Origin: JBGTLA01 sp041744375
GTDB taxonomy: Bacteria; Actinomycetota; Acidimicrobiia; Spongiisociales; ZC4RG35
Reading direction: 5' to 3'
NCBI GenBank assembly: GCA_041744375.1
Contig: JBGTLA010000160.1
Coordinates: forward strand, 1-64,000
Length of the DNA: 64,000 nucleotides
Every line of letters starts with the position of its first letter. The first letter of the stretch is position 1. The position numbers and the translations under genes were made by a program. Positions 34,678 to 42,830 of this stretch are shown one piece after another. The notes below the pieces were generated by a model. That model was not told where the DNA came from and searched no databases. It saw nothing but the letters and a program-made list of their open reading frames with translations.

Positions 34678-35471
34678 TCCTCGTCAGCGGCCATGGCCAA
34701 CAACTCGCGGGTCATGACCTCGTTGCCGGCCAGGAGGCCACCGTCGACACGGAGGGTGGCGCCCGAAATCCAGCCGGCATCGTCTGAGGCCAGGAACATC
34801 GCCGCCTTGGCGACGTCCTCGGGCTCGCCCACCCTCCCCAGTGGATACCACTTCACCAACCGCTCGAAGACACGTGGGTCACGATCCACCCTTTCCTGCC
34901 AGATCGGGGTCCGAATCGTGCCGGGTGCGATGGCATTGGCGCGAATGCCATGACGGCCGTAGCGCATTGCCACCCCTTGGGTCAGGTTGATGACCCCAGC
35001 CTTGGCGGCACTGTACGCCTCGTTGCCCAAGGCGGACAGCCCGTTGACGGAGGCGATGTTGACGATAGACCCGGCTCGTTGTTCGATCATGTGGGGCAGC
35101 ACGGCCCGTGTGCAGAGGAAGGTTCCGCTCATCACGACGGCGACGTCGTGGTCCCAGGTCTCTGGCTCGGTGAGAAGGACGTCATCGCCGTCGGCCACGG
35201 CTGCGTTGTTGACCAGAACGTCGACTCGCCCGAAGGTGCTGACGGCAACATCGACGATGTGATCGACGCCATCGGGCGTGCTGACGTCGGCCGTCACGGA
35301 CGCGGCGGTACCATCAACTTCCTCGATGGAGGCCACCGTTCTCTGAGCGGCTCCCTCGTTCCAGTCTGCCACCACCGTCGCCGCACCCTCGCCCGCGAAC
35401 AAGCGCGCCATGACGGCTCCGATCCCCGATCCGCCTCCGGTTATGACCACGACCCTGTCGACGAATCGCAT
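34674..35471 (-). CDS. Short-chain dehydrogenase/reductase
   Basis: 265 residues. The cofactor motif is VVVITGGGSGIGAVMARLFA, followed by VLVNNAAVADGD, catalytic Ser in GSIVNIASVNG and YSAAKAGVINLTQG (Tyr-x3-Lys). WISGATLRVDGGLLAGN is the typical C-terminal signature. Asp at VVADW after strand 2 suggests NAD(H) preference. It lies between the DapA-like gene (11 bases) and the deacylase (overlap), so the three are probably one transcript. Substrate unknown. Confidence 0.9.
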   Translation of the reverse strand: MRFVDRVVVITGGGSGIGAVMARLFAGEGAATVVADWNEGAAQRTVASIEEVDGTAASVTADVSTPDGVDHIVDVAVSTFGRVDVLVNNAAVADGDDVLLTEPETWDHDVAVVMSGTFLCTRAVLPHMIEQRAGSIVNIASVNGLSALGNEAYSAAKAGVINLTQGVAMRYGRHGIRANAIAPGTIRTPIWQERVDRDPRVFERLVKWYPLGRVGEPEDVAKAAMFLASDDAGWISGATLRVDGGLLAGNEVMTRELLAMAADEE

Positions 35472-35482
35472 CGATTCTCCTC

Positions 35483-36373
35483 CTATGCACTCACAAAGAG
35501 TCTGTCGCTTTCGAACAGGGCTCCGAGTTCCGCCCGGCGTCTCTCGTCGAGAGGGGTCAGGGGTGCAAGAACCTCGTCGCTGGAAATGACGCCGAGGCGA
35601 AACAAGGCGTGCTTGACCACTGCGGGGTATTGGTCGGGCCCCAAGATGAGTTCGACGATGAAAGGCAGCAAACGGTCATAGAGCGACCTTCCCCCATCCC
35701 CCGTCCCGCGCCGAGCGGCGTCGAACCAGGCACGGCACGCCTGCGGGAAGACTTGAGGGGCGGCCGTGACCGCCCCTTCGCATCCGCGGGCGATCTGGTG
35801 GTGCATGACTTCGTCCGAGCCGGCCAGCAATGTGGCATCGCACATCTCGGCGAGGCGGGTCACCTTGTCGAGGTCGGGGTCGGTCACCTTGACGTGATTG
35901 ATATTGGGTGACCCGGCGACGATGGAAGCGATGAGCTCGGCGCTCATGGCGGTCTTGGTCGTCTTCGGGTTGTCGTAGATCATGATCTCACGGTCGGTGC
36001 CTCGTGCCACCGCGGCGAAGAAGGCCTCGACCCCCTGTGACGAGTTCGTGAAGTAGAAGGGTGGTGGGACCAGATAGCCCACGACTCCCAGACCGTCGCC
36101 TTCCTCGGTGAGTTCTGCGATGTCGGCGAGGCTGGTACTGGCCACACCGGCGATGACTGGCAGGCGACCGTCGACGGCGTCCATGAACGAGCGGAGAGCT
36201 CGCCGGCGTCCGCTCCGCCCCAGGCTGGGACCCTCACCGCAGCTTCCTCCGACGACCAGGCCGTCGAGGTGACCCACCGTGTGCTCGACGAGGTTGGCGA
36301 TCCCGTCCGGATCGACCGCTCCGGCCACCATCGGAGTGACAACCGGGGGCATCAGACCGCGAAATCGATTCAT
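35483..36373 (-). CDS. DapA/NAL-superfamily aldolase or dehydratase
   Basis: 296 residues from the ATG at 36373 (MNRFRGLMPPVVTPM). VVGGSCGEGPSLGRSGRRRA corresponds to the GTTGE substrate loop, IMIYDNPKTTKTAM contains the conserved Tyr, and INHVKVTDPDLDKVT the Schiff-base Lys. The changed loop (SCGEG) indicates a substrate other than that of lysine biosynthesis; such members act on 2-keto-3-deoxy sugar acids or related hydroxy-keto acids. It heads the minus-strand operon and is divergent from the MocA-type gene across a shared promoter/operator region. Confidence 0.87.
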   Translation of the reverse strand: MNRFRGLMPPVVTPMVAGAVDPDGIANLVEHTVGHLDGLVVGGSCGEGPSLGRSGRRRALRSFMDAVDGRLPVIAGVASTSLADIAELTEEGDGLGVVGYLVPPPFYFTNSSQGVEAFFAAVARGTDREIMIYDNPKTTKTAMSAELIASIVAGSPNINHVKVTDPDLDKVTRLAEMCDATLLAGSDEVMHHQIARGCEGAVTAAPQVFPQACRAWFDAARRGTGDGGRSLYDRLLPFIVELILGPDQYPAVVKHALFRLGVISSDEVLAPLTPLDERRRAELGALFESDRLFVSA

Positions 36374-36418
36374 ACCTGGCACCACTTTCTGACAGATTCC
36401 CGACGGTGGCGGACTTCG

Positions 36419-36447
36419 TTGACAGCCCTCAACCTACTTTATATCAT
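36419..36447 (+). promoter_or_regulatory. Sigma-70-type promoter for the MocA/Liv operon
   Basis: TTGACA (36419-36424), 17-base spacer, TATCAT (36442-36447). This is near-consensus for a housekeeping promoter, about 40 bases before the ATG at 36488, which is preceded by GAGGAG. On the opposite strand the same AT-rich core (GATATAAAG) could serve the divergent DapA operon. Confidence 0.6.
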
Positions 36448-36448
36448 C
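36435..36448. promoter_or_regulatory. Candidate GntR operator in the divergent promoter
   Basis: TACTTTATATCATC fits the core of GAT-NN-TATA-NN-ATC (A2, TATA and the full right half ATC). It covers the -10 element of the promoter at 36419-36447, so a bound regulator would block both divergent operons. Confidence 0.45.
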
Positions 36449-36487
36449 CGCGCCTCATCGCACGTCGAGGACTGAGGAGCGCTTCAC

Positions 36488-37513
36488 ATGGGAGACACGT
36501 ACGGAGTTGCCATCATCGGGGCGGGGTGGGTTGCCGGTGAGTACGTCAAAGCCTTCCGGGACCATCCTCAGACCAACCTGGTGGGTGTCTACAACCGCAC
36601 CCCGGGCAAGGCAACCGCCCTGTGCGAGAGCCATGGCGTGGACGCCCAGGAGTATGCCAGCGTCGACGATCTCTTCGACGACGACCGCGTCCAGATCATC
36701 GCATCGTGCACTCCACCGGATGTGCGCCCGGAGCACGTGATCCGGGCGGCCGAGTCCGGTCGCCATGTGGTGATCGAGAAGCCAGTGGCGCTGACACCTG
36801 AGGGTGTTGCCCAGATCCGAAAGGCGATCACAGACAGCGGAGTCAAGTCGGTCACCTCTTTCGTCCTGCGGTGGAATCCCCAGCTGGAGACCATCCGTCA
36901 GTTGGTCGATGACGGCGTCGTCGGAGACCTGGTGTACGCCGAGGCCGACTACTGGCACCCGATCAGCAAGTCATATCCTTGTTACGACTGGATCGTGAGC
37001 AAGGAGATCGGAGGAAGTGCCTTCATCGCCGGAGGGTGCCACGCCGTCGACGCCATTCGCTGGCTCGGGGGCGAAGTCGTCGAGGTGTCGGCTTTCTCTG
37101 CTCCGGCCAAGTTGAACCTCGACTACGGCTACGACCCGAACATCGTGGCGTCGTTGAAGTTCGAGAACGGGGCCGTCGGCAAGTTGTCGACCATCTTGGA
37201 CGGCGACACGCCCTACATCTTCAACACCCGTTTCTTCGGCACCGAAGGGTCGATCCAGAACAACGAGGTGTATTCGTCGAAGCGTTATCCCGGTTCACTG
37301 GACTATTGGCGGTTCCCCACCGTCGAACCCGATAGCGGCGACGTGACGCACCACCCCTTCGTGCCGGAGATCGCACACTTCATCGAGTGCATCGACAACG
37401 ACGTCGAGTCCCACGCGTCGATTCACGATTCCTACAAGTCGATGGCGATCTGTTTCGCAATCGACGATTCGGCAGCCCAGGGTGGGATCCCCGTGAAGGT
37501 GGATCTCAGCTGA
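36488..37513 (+). CDS. Gfo/Idh/MocA-family oxidoreductase
   Basis: 341 residues. The N-terminal Rossmann domain reads YGVAIIGAGWVAGEYVKAFR, with VVIEKPVALTPEGVAQIRKA as the EKP motif. The C-terminal domain includes GGSAFIAGGCHAVDAIRWLG, where the D-x3-H-type catalytic residues lie, and NAV-like sheet segments (FENGAVGKLSTILDGDTPY). Members oxidise or reduce sugars, inositols and sugar acids with NAD(P). It heads the plus-strand operon that continues into a Liv-type importer, so the imported compound or a product of it is the likely substrate. Confidence 0.9.
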   Translation: MGDTYGVAIIGAGWVAGEYVKAFRDHPQTNLVGVYNRTPGKATALCESHGVDAQEYASVDDLFDDDRVQIIASCTPPDVRPEHVIRAAESGRHVVIEKPVALTPEGVAQIRKAITDSGVKSVTSFVLRWNPQLETIRQLVDDGVVGDLVYAEADYWHPISKSYPCYDWIVSKEIGGSAFIAGGCHAVDAIRWLGGEVVEVSAFSAPAKLNLDYGYDPNIVASLKFENGAVGKLSTILDGDTPYIFNTRFFGTEGSIQNNEVYSSKRYPGSLDYWRFPTVEPDSGDVTHHPFVPEIAHFIECIDNDVESHASIHDSYKSMAICFAIDDSAAQGGIPVKVDLS

Positions 37514-37567
37514 CGGCCAGAGACAGATCAGTTCCGGTGGCGACACGACATACGAGAAGGAGCAGGC

Positions 37568-38872
37568 ATGGCTGAAAAGGGTATTACGCGGCGCGAAATG
37601 TTGCAGCGGTCGGCGATCGGTGCGGGTGGGCTGGTGCTGGGAGGCGTGGGCGGGTACCTGATCGGGGATGCCGCCGGCACCGGGGATGGTCCGGCCGGTG
37701 GCCCGGGAGGAGACCCGATCCGTGTGGTGGGAATCTTCCCGCTGACGGGCGTGGTGGCCGCCGATGGCCAGGAGATGCGTAACGGCACGGTGATGGCGAT
37801 CGACGAGATCAACGATCGCGGTGGCCTGCTCGGCCGACCCATCGAGTACATCGAGATCGACGACGGCGACTCCTTCACCGATGACATCGTCAACGCCTTC
37901 CGCCGGGCCGTCGACACCGAGAACCCGGACCTCATCGTCTCCGGCTACCACCTCGCTACCGGGCCCGAATTCGACATCGTCGCCGACGCCGGTCGCCTCT
38001 ACTACAACCTCAACACCCAGACCGCATGGGTCGATCTCTATCAGTCCGATCCGGATCGCTACTGGAGCATCTTCCAGGTCGACCCGACCGAAGCCTGGTA
38101 TGGCATTGGTTTCGCCCAGTGGATGGACGAGCTGGTCGACTCTGGCGCTCTCCCCGGTGCTAAGCGGGCCGCCATCTTGGGAGCGACCGATCCGTATGGC
38201 TCCTCCATCACCGACTACTTCGAGCAGACAGCCCAGGAACTGGGATGGGAGGTCAGTGGCCGGGAGAACTTCACGCCCGGTCAGGTGGCGGACTGGGGTC
38301 CGCTCCTGTCGCGGGTGCGTGGCGATGACGTGTCGGTGTTGTTCACCACCACCTTTAGCCCGGCCGACAACGCGGCCATGGCCCAGCAGTTCGTGGAGAA
38401 CCCGATGCCGGCGGTGGTGTACCAGCAGTACGGTCCCTCCGTTCCCGAGTACCTCGATCTGGCGGGGTCTGCGGCGGAAGGGATCGTGTGGTCGACGGTG
38501 CTGGGGCGCCTCCCGGATCCCGTGGGCCAAGATTGGGTCTCTCGCTATGAAGCGCAGTTCGGCGAGACCCCCGGCTGGGCAAACGCTCCCGGTAACTACG
38601 ACCTCATCAATACCTGGGCGAAGGCTGTGCTCCTCTCAGGCAATCCAAACGATTATGAGGCTGTGGCCCGGGCCACCGAAGGCGTGGTCCATCGCGGTAT
38701 CACCGGCGGCATCTCGTTCGTGGATCACACCGGTGTGCAGTACCCGCACGAGACGCAGGATCCGACCCTGGGTCAGTCCCAGATCATCGTCCAGATCCAA
38801 GATGGCGAGCATCGCGTGATCTTCCCGGAGCCGTATACAGACGGAGAGTTCCAGACGCCGCCGTGGATATAG
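37568..38872 (+). CDS. Liv/amide-type ABC transporter substrate-binding protein
   Basis: 434 residues, RBS GAGAAGGAG. The N-terminus MAEKGITRREMLQRSAIGAG followed by a Gly-rich hydrophobic stretch is a Tat-type signal. The mature region starts VVGIFPLTGVVAADGQEMRN and contains EINDRGGLLGRPIEYIEIDD, as in periplasmic-binding proteins of the hydrophobic amino acid, urea and short-chain amide transporters. WGPLLSRVRGDDVSVLFTTT and PGNYDLINTWAKAVLLSG are typical second-lobe segments. The family resemblance to amide/urea-binding proteins matches the nearby amidases. It would bind ligand outside the membrane and deliver it to LivHM-type permeases encoded downstream. Confidence 0.88.
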   Translation: MAEKGITRREMLQRSAIGAGGLVLGGVGGYLIGDAAGTGDGPAGGPGGDPIRVVGIFPLTGVVAADGQEMRNGTVMAIDEINDRGGLLGRPIEYIEIDDGDSFTDDIVNAFRRAVDTENPDLIVSGYHLATGPEFDIVADAGRLYYNLNTQTAWVDLYQSDPDRYWSIFQVDPTEAWYGIGFAQWMDELVDSGALPGAKRAAILGATDPYGSSITDYFEQTAQELGWEVSGRENFTPGQVADWGPLLSRVRGDDVSVLFTTTFSPADNAAMAQQFVENPMPAVVYQQYGPSVPEYLDLAGSAAEGIVWSTVLGRLPDPVGQDWVSRYEAQFGETPGWANAPGNYDLINTWAKAVLLSGNPNDYEAVARATEGVVHRGITGGISFVDHTGVQYPHETQDPTLGQSQIIVQIQDGEHRVIFPEPYTDGEFQTPPWI

Positions 38873-38899
38873 TCGGCTCGTGGCCCGCTGGGGGCGATC

Positions 38900-39667
38900 G
38901 TGGCCGTCGTTGAGTGTCTCGACGTCACCAAGCGCTACGGTGGACTGGAGGCCGTCAAGGAGCTGTCCTTCGCGGTAGATGAGGGCGAGTTCTTCGCCAT
39001 CGTGGGACCGAACGGGGCCGGCAAGACGACGCTGTTCGACACGATATCCGGCCACGCTCCGCCGACGTCGGGAGTCATCCGCTTCAACGGTGCCGAGATC
39101 CAAGGCATGTCACCCCACGCGGTGTGCAAGGTCGGTCTCACGCGGACCTTTCAGACGACCACTGCTTTCGATACCCAGACGGCCCTCACCAACGCGCTGG
39201 TGGCCGCCGTGTTCGGGAGGTCAGGTCGATCGTCATGGCTTCGTTTCGACATTGAGGCCCGGGAAGCGGCAATCGATGCCTTGACGATGGTGGGCCTGGA
39301 AGGACGACAGGGAGATGAGGCGGCGACTTTGCCCATCCTCGATCGGAAACGCCTCATGCTCGCCACTGCGCTGGCGACCCAACCGCGGGTCCTCCTGCTC
39401 GACGAGCCGGTCGGAGGGCTCAATGCCGCCGAGCGTCAGGATTTCATCGAGCTGATCACCCGTGTGGCCGCCACCGGGGTCACGGTCCTCATGATCGAGC
39501 ACGTTATGAAGGCGGTGCAGGCGCTGGCCACACGGATGCTCGTGCTGCATCACGGCCAGAAGCTGGCCGAGGGCCTGCCTGCCGACGTTCTGCGCGATGA
39601 GAGAGTGGTCGAGGTCTATCTGGGAGGAGTCGCCGCCAAGCGGAGCCGAAACGGGGAGACGACGTGA
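38900..39667 (+). CDS. Liv-type ABC transporter ATPase (LivG-like)
   Basis: 255 residues from a GTG. It has Walker A VGPNGAGKTTLFDTISG, Q-loop LTRTFQTTTAF, Walker B VLLLDEPVGGLNAAER and VLMIEHVMKAV. The ABC signature is unusual: where LivG proteins have LPYG-x-QRRLE, this reads LPILDRKRLMLATALA. This may weaken ATP hydrolysis on one side, as in asymmetric ABC pairs. The stop overlaps the start of the LivF-like gene. Confidence 0.88.
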   Translation: MAVVECLDVTKRYGGLEAVKELSFAVDEGEFFAIVGPNGAGKTTLFDTISGHAPPTSGVIRFNGAEIQGMSPHAVCKVGLTRTFQTTTAFDTQTALTNALVAAVFGRSGRSSWLRFDIEAREAAIDALTMVGLEGRQGDEAATLPILDRKRLMLATALATQPRVLLLDEPVGGLNAAERQDFIELITRVAATGVTVLMIEHVMKAVQALATRMLVLHHGQKLAEGLPADVLRDERVVEVYLGGVAAKRSRNGETT

Positions 39668-40368
39668 TCCTCGAAGTAGAAGGTTTGGAGGCTGGGTACG
39701 GAGCCGCCACCGTCTTGCACAACATCGATCTCTCCATGGCCGAGGGTGAGGGCGTCGTGGTGCTCGGCCCGAACGGGCACGGCAAGACAACCCTCCTGCG
39801 GGCCATCTCAGCTGTCACGAAGCCCACATCCGGCACGCTGCGCTTCGCCGGTGAGGACGTGACCGGCTGGCGACCGGACCAGATTGCCACTGCCGGCCTT
39901 GTCCACATCCCCCAGGGCGACGCCCTCTTCCCGGAGATGACAGTGGAGGACAACCTGTTGATGGGCGCCTTCGTGAAACCGGCTTGGATGAGTCGTCAGC
40001 ACAGGCTCGAGCGCGTGTATGAGCTGCTGCCCACGCTGAAGGACCGACGTCGCCAGCTGGCCAACAGTCTGTCGGGGGGCGAACGCCGGATGCTCGCCAT
40101 CGGGCGCGGTCTCATGGCCGAAGCGAAGCTATTGATGATCGACGAGCCCTCACTCGGCCTGGCTCCGCTGCTCATCGAGCAGATCTACGATCAGATCCGG
40201 GCCATCAAGAAGAGCGGGCTGGCGATTCTCCTGGCGGACGAGAACGCCGACCACGTGGAGGGACTGGCCGACCGGGTGATCCTGTTGGAGACCGGTCTCT
40301 TCGTGCGCGAAGGGCCCGCCGAGACACTTCTGGCCGACGAAGCGCTGCTGGCGGCGTATCTCGGTTGA
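39664..40368 (+). CDS. Liv-type ABC transporter ATPase (LivF-like)
   Basis: 234 residues from a GTG overlapping the previous stop. Walker A VVLGPNGHGKTTLLRAISAV, VHIPQGDALFPEMTVEDNLL (Q-loop region), a canonical signature NSLSGGERRMLAIGRGLM, Walker B LLMIDEPSLGLAPLL, and an H-loop ending in LLADENADH, where Glu/Asn replaces the usual His context. It pairs with the LivG-like ATPase to power the permease. Confidence 0.9.
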   Translation: MILEVEGLEAGYGAATVLHNIDLSMAEGEGVVVLGPNGHGKTTLLRAISAVTKPTSGTLRFAGEDVTGWRPDQIATAGLVHIPQGDALFPEMTVEDNLLMGAFVKPAWMSRQHRLERVYELLPTLKDRRRQLANSLSGGERRMLAIGRGLMAEAKLLMIDEPSLGLAPLLIEQIYDQIRAIKKSGLAILLADENADHVEGLADRVILLETGLFVREGPAETLLADEALLAAYLG

Positions 40369-40378
40369 GGGGGATCGA

Positions 40379-41257
40379 GTGAGCGAACTCTTGCAAGCAG
40401 TGTGGGGCGGGATCCTCTCGGGGTCGGTGTACGGGCTGATGGCAATCGGCCTCACCCTCATCTGGGGGGCGGTGCGGTTGCTAAACCTCGCCCATGGAGC
40501 CCTCTACGTGGTGGGAGCCTATGCCGCCTGGACCGCCATCAACCTGGTTGGGTTTTCCCTCGTGGTGGCTATCCCGGTAGCAGTGGTGGCTGCGGGCGCA
40601 CTCGGGTTTCTCTTGCACACCGTGGTCATCCGTCCCATGCTGGGGCGGCCCGGATGGGACAGCGCCTCCATCATCGCCACCGTCGGGGTCGCCATCGCCC
40701 TCCAGGCCGCCACCCTGCTCGTCTTCGGCCCCAGGGTCAAACAAATCCCGGCTGTGGTCTCCGGATCGGCCGTGGTGGCCTCGGTACGAATCTCGTATCA
40801 GGGCCTGGTGATCGTTGCCGTTGCCGTGATCGCACTGGCCGCGCTCTACTTCTACCTGCGTTCTTCCCGCCAAGGCATGGCAATAAGGGCCGTGTCTCAG
40901 CACATGGACGCGGCCGCCCTGATGGGGGTGCCGGTGGAGCGTACCTACGCCCTGGTCATGGTGATCAGCGCCGGGCTGGCGGGACTGGCCGGCGTGCTCT
41001 TGTCCTCGCTCCTCTTCTTGTCGCCGACGTCGGGCTTCACCCCAATGATCATCGCCCTCCTCGTCACGATATTCGGAGGCTTGGGGAGCGTGAAGGGCAC
41101 CATCGTCGCCGCCTATCTGATCGGCCTGCTGGAGTCTTCCGTGCAGGTCTATCTCGGTGGTGCCCTGGCGCTGCCCGTGCTCTTCTTGTTCATCATCGTG
41201 GTACTCATCGTGAGGCCCAACGGTCTCTTCGGCGTTGCGGAGGCTCAACGACTTTGA
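40379..41257 (+). CDS. Liv-type ABC transporter permease (LivH-like)
   Basis: 292 residues from a GTG. Eight or so membrane segments, starting ILSGSVYGLMAIGLTLIWGA and including NLAHGALYVVGAYAAW, the classical LivH opening. RQGMAIRAVSQHMDAAALMG contains the EAA-like cytoplasmic loop that contacts the ATPase. It is 10 bases after the LivF-like gene and nearly contiguous with the LivM-like gene. Confidence 0.92.
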   Translation: MSELLQAVWGGILSGSVYGLMAIGLTLIWGAVRLLNLAHGALYVVGAYAAWTAINLVGFSLVVAIPVAVVAAGALGFLLHTVVIRPMLGRPGWDSASIIATVGVAIALQAATLLVFGPRVKQIPAVVSGSAVVASVRISYQGLVIVAVAVIALAALYFYLRSSRQGMAIRAVSQHMDAAALMGVPVERTYALVMVISAGLAGLAGVLLSSLLFLSPTSGFTPMIIALLVTIFGGLGSVKGTIVAAYLIGLLESSVQVYLGGALALPVLFLFIIVVLIVRPNGLFGVAEAQRL

Positions 41258-41280
41258 CGCAGGCATCCCCATCATCAGAC

Positions 41281-42375
41281 ATGGCCGTCGAGCGTATCGA
41301 TGGAGCCGCCGCCCCGTGGCGGGCTCCGCGCTGGGGTGCCGTGTCGTTCCTCGGGTTGCTCGCCCTGCTCCTGCCCTGGGTGTTGTTGCGTTTCGGCGCC
41401 GGGAGCTTCATCGCTCACATGCTCATCATGTTCTTCCTGTGGAGCGTGGTGGCGCAGAGCTGGAACCTCGTGCTGGGAGTCTCGGGCATCTACTCGTTCG
41501 CCCAGATCGCCCTGTTCGCAGTCGGGGGCTGGTTCACCGGGGTGTTGTCGATGTCATTCGGGTGGAACCCCTGGTTCAGTGTGGCGCTGACCCCGCTCGT
41601 GGCCGTCGTCGCCGCCCTGCTCATCGGTTTGCCCACTCTTCGCCTGCGGGGCGTGTATGTGGTGCTGTTGACACTTGCGTTCCACGAGCTGTTGCGCAAC
41701 TACGTTACGAACGGCCCCCGCATCATCAGCGGCGGTGGCTATGGCTTGATCGGTGTTCCCCGGCTCGACTTTGGCCCGTTGTCGGCCGTCAGTCACCTGA
41801 TTCCCTCGTACTACCTGGCCCTGTTGTTCTTCGTGGCGGCAACCTTCGCCATCTGGTGGATCTTCCAGTCCCCACTCGGTGCCGCCTTCAGCGCTCTGCG
41901 AGACTCCGAGGGCTATGCCGTGGGGCGAGGCATCAACCAGTTTCGCATCAAGCTCTTCTTGTTCAGCTTCAGTGCCTTCTTCACGGGTTTGGCCGGGGGA
42001 CTGATGACCCACTACCTGGGGTCGATCTCTCAATCCATCTTCGCCTTTTCGGTTCTGATCAATGTCCTGGCCATGATCGTCATCGGGGGATGGGGAAGCT
42101 TCGGGGGGCCGATCTTCGGGACGGCGCTGCTGTTGGGGCTACAAGAAGGCCTCCGGGAGCTCTCCGACTTCCGAACCTTGGTGCTCGGTCTGGCCCTGGC
42201 ACTGGTGGCGGTGGTGGCGCCGCGCGGCCTGTGGCCGATGCTGAGAGATGGCTTCCGGCGTTTCCTGGACGAGCCAGGCGAGGACACCTCGAATCCGTCA
42301 GCGGCGAGCGGGCCGTCACAGGTCAGTGATGAGTCGCAGTCGGCCGTGGTCGAATCCCGCTCCGTCGACGAGTAG
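41281..42375 (+). CDS. Liv-type ABC transporter permease (LivM-like)
   Basis: 364 residues from the ATG at 41281; a TTG at 41254 that overlaps the livH-like stop is an alternative. Membrane segments include WGAVSFLGLLALLLPWVLL and SWNLVLGVSGIYSFAQIALF, with LPTLRLRGVYVVLLTLAFHE and LGAAFSALRDSEGYAVGRGI (the ATPase-contacting loop). It ends with a Ser-rich cytoplasmic tail after RDGFRRFLDEPGEDT. It completes the five-component importer. Confidence 0.9.
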   Translation: MAVERIDGAAAPWRAPRWGAVSFLGLLALLLPWVLLRFGAGSFIAHMLIMFFLWSVVAQSWNLVLGVSGIYSFAQIALFAVGGWFTGVLSMSFGWNPWFSVALTPLVAVVAALLIGLPTLRLRGVYVVLLTLAFHELLRNYVTNGPRIISGGGYGLIGVPRLDFGPLSAVSHLIPSYYLALLFFVAATFAIWWIFQSPLGAAFSALRDSEGYAVGRGINQFRIKLFLFSFSAFFTGLAGGLMTHYLGSISQSIFAFSVLINVLAMIVIGGWGSFGGPIFGTALLLGLQEGLRELSDFRTLVLGLALALVAVVAPRGLWPMLRDGFRRFLDEPGEDTSNPSAASGPSQVSDESQSAVVESRSVDE

Positions 42376-42399
42376 TAGCCCTTGTTCAACCGCTTGCAG

Positions 42400-42780
42400 T
42401 CACGTGTCCAGTTGGAGGATGGCGTCCACTTCGATGCTGAACCCTGGCAGGTTGGACTGGACAGTCGTTCGGGCGGGAAACGGCTCAGGGAAGAACTCGC
42501 CGAAGATCTCATTCATCGCCGCGAAGTCGCCCATGTCCCGCAAGAACACACCTACCCGCACGGCGTGGTCGAGGCTTCCACCGGCCGCTTTGGCCACGGC
42601 GGCGAGGTTGCGAAAGGTCTGGCGGGCTTGATCTGCGAACGGGCCCTCCACCTTGGAGCCCGACGGGGCCTCGAACGGTCCCTGTCCCGCTATGAACACC
42701 AGCGAACCGGCCACGATGGCCTGCGAGTAGGCACCCCCGGGCGGGGGCGCTTCTTCTGTCTTGACCTGGTGTCTTGCCAC
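42400..42780 (-). CDS. RidA/YjgF-family enamine/imine deaminase
   Basis: 126 residues. GGAYSQAIVAGSLVFIAGQG opens the fold. The conserved Arg lies in FPARTTVQSNLPGFSIEVDA (Arg105 of the RidA group), consistent with active deaminases. RidA hydrolyses the reactive enamines/imines released by PLP enzymes acting on serine or threonine-type amino acids. It is divergent from a D-threonine-aldolase/D-serine-dehydratase-like gene, its natural partner. Confidence 0.9.
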   Translation of the reverse strand: MARHQVKTEEAPPPGGAYSQAIVAGSLVFIAGQGPFEAPSGSKVEGPFADQARQTFRNLAAVAKAAGGSLDHAVRVGVFLRDMGDFAAMNEIFGEFFPEPFPARTTVQSNLPGFSIEVDAILQLDT

Positions 42781-42830
42781 GATCGTCTCCTATATGTGAA
42801 GGCTGCCTGGTGAGTTCTACGCTAACTCCG

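Noticed and set aside
40402..42375. Single 657-codon frame covering both Liv permeases
   Set aside because: Its first part is an out-of-frame shadow of the LivH-like gene; the LivM-like protein begins at 41281 or 41254.
42790..42800. TATA core (CCTATATGTG) as a fourth GntR site
   Set aside because: Only the central TATA matches; neither half-site (GAT/ATC) is present.
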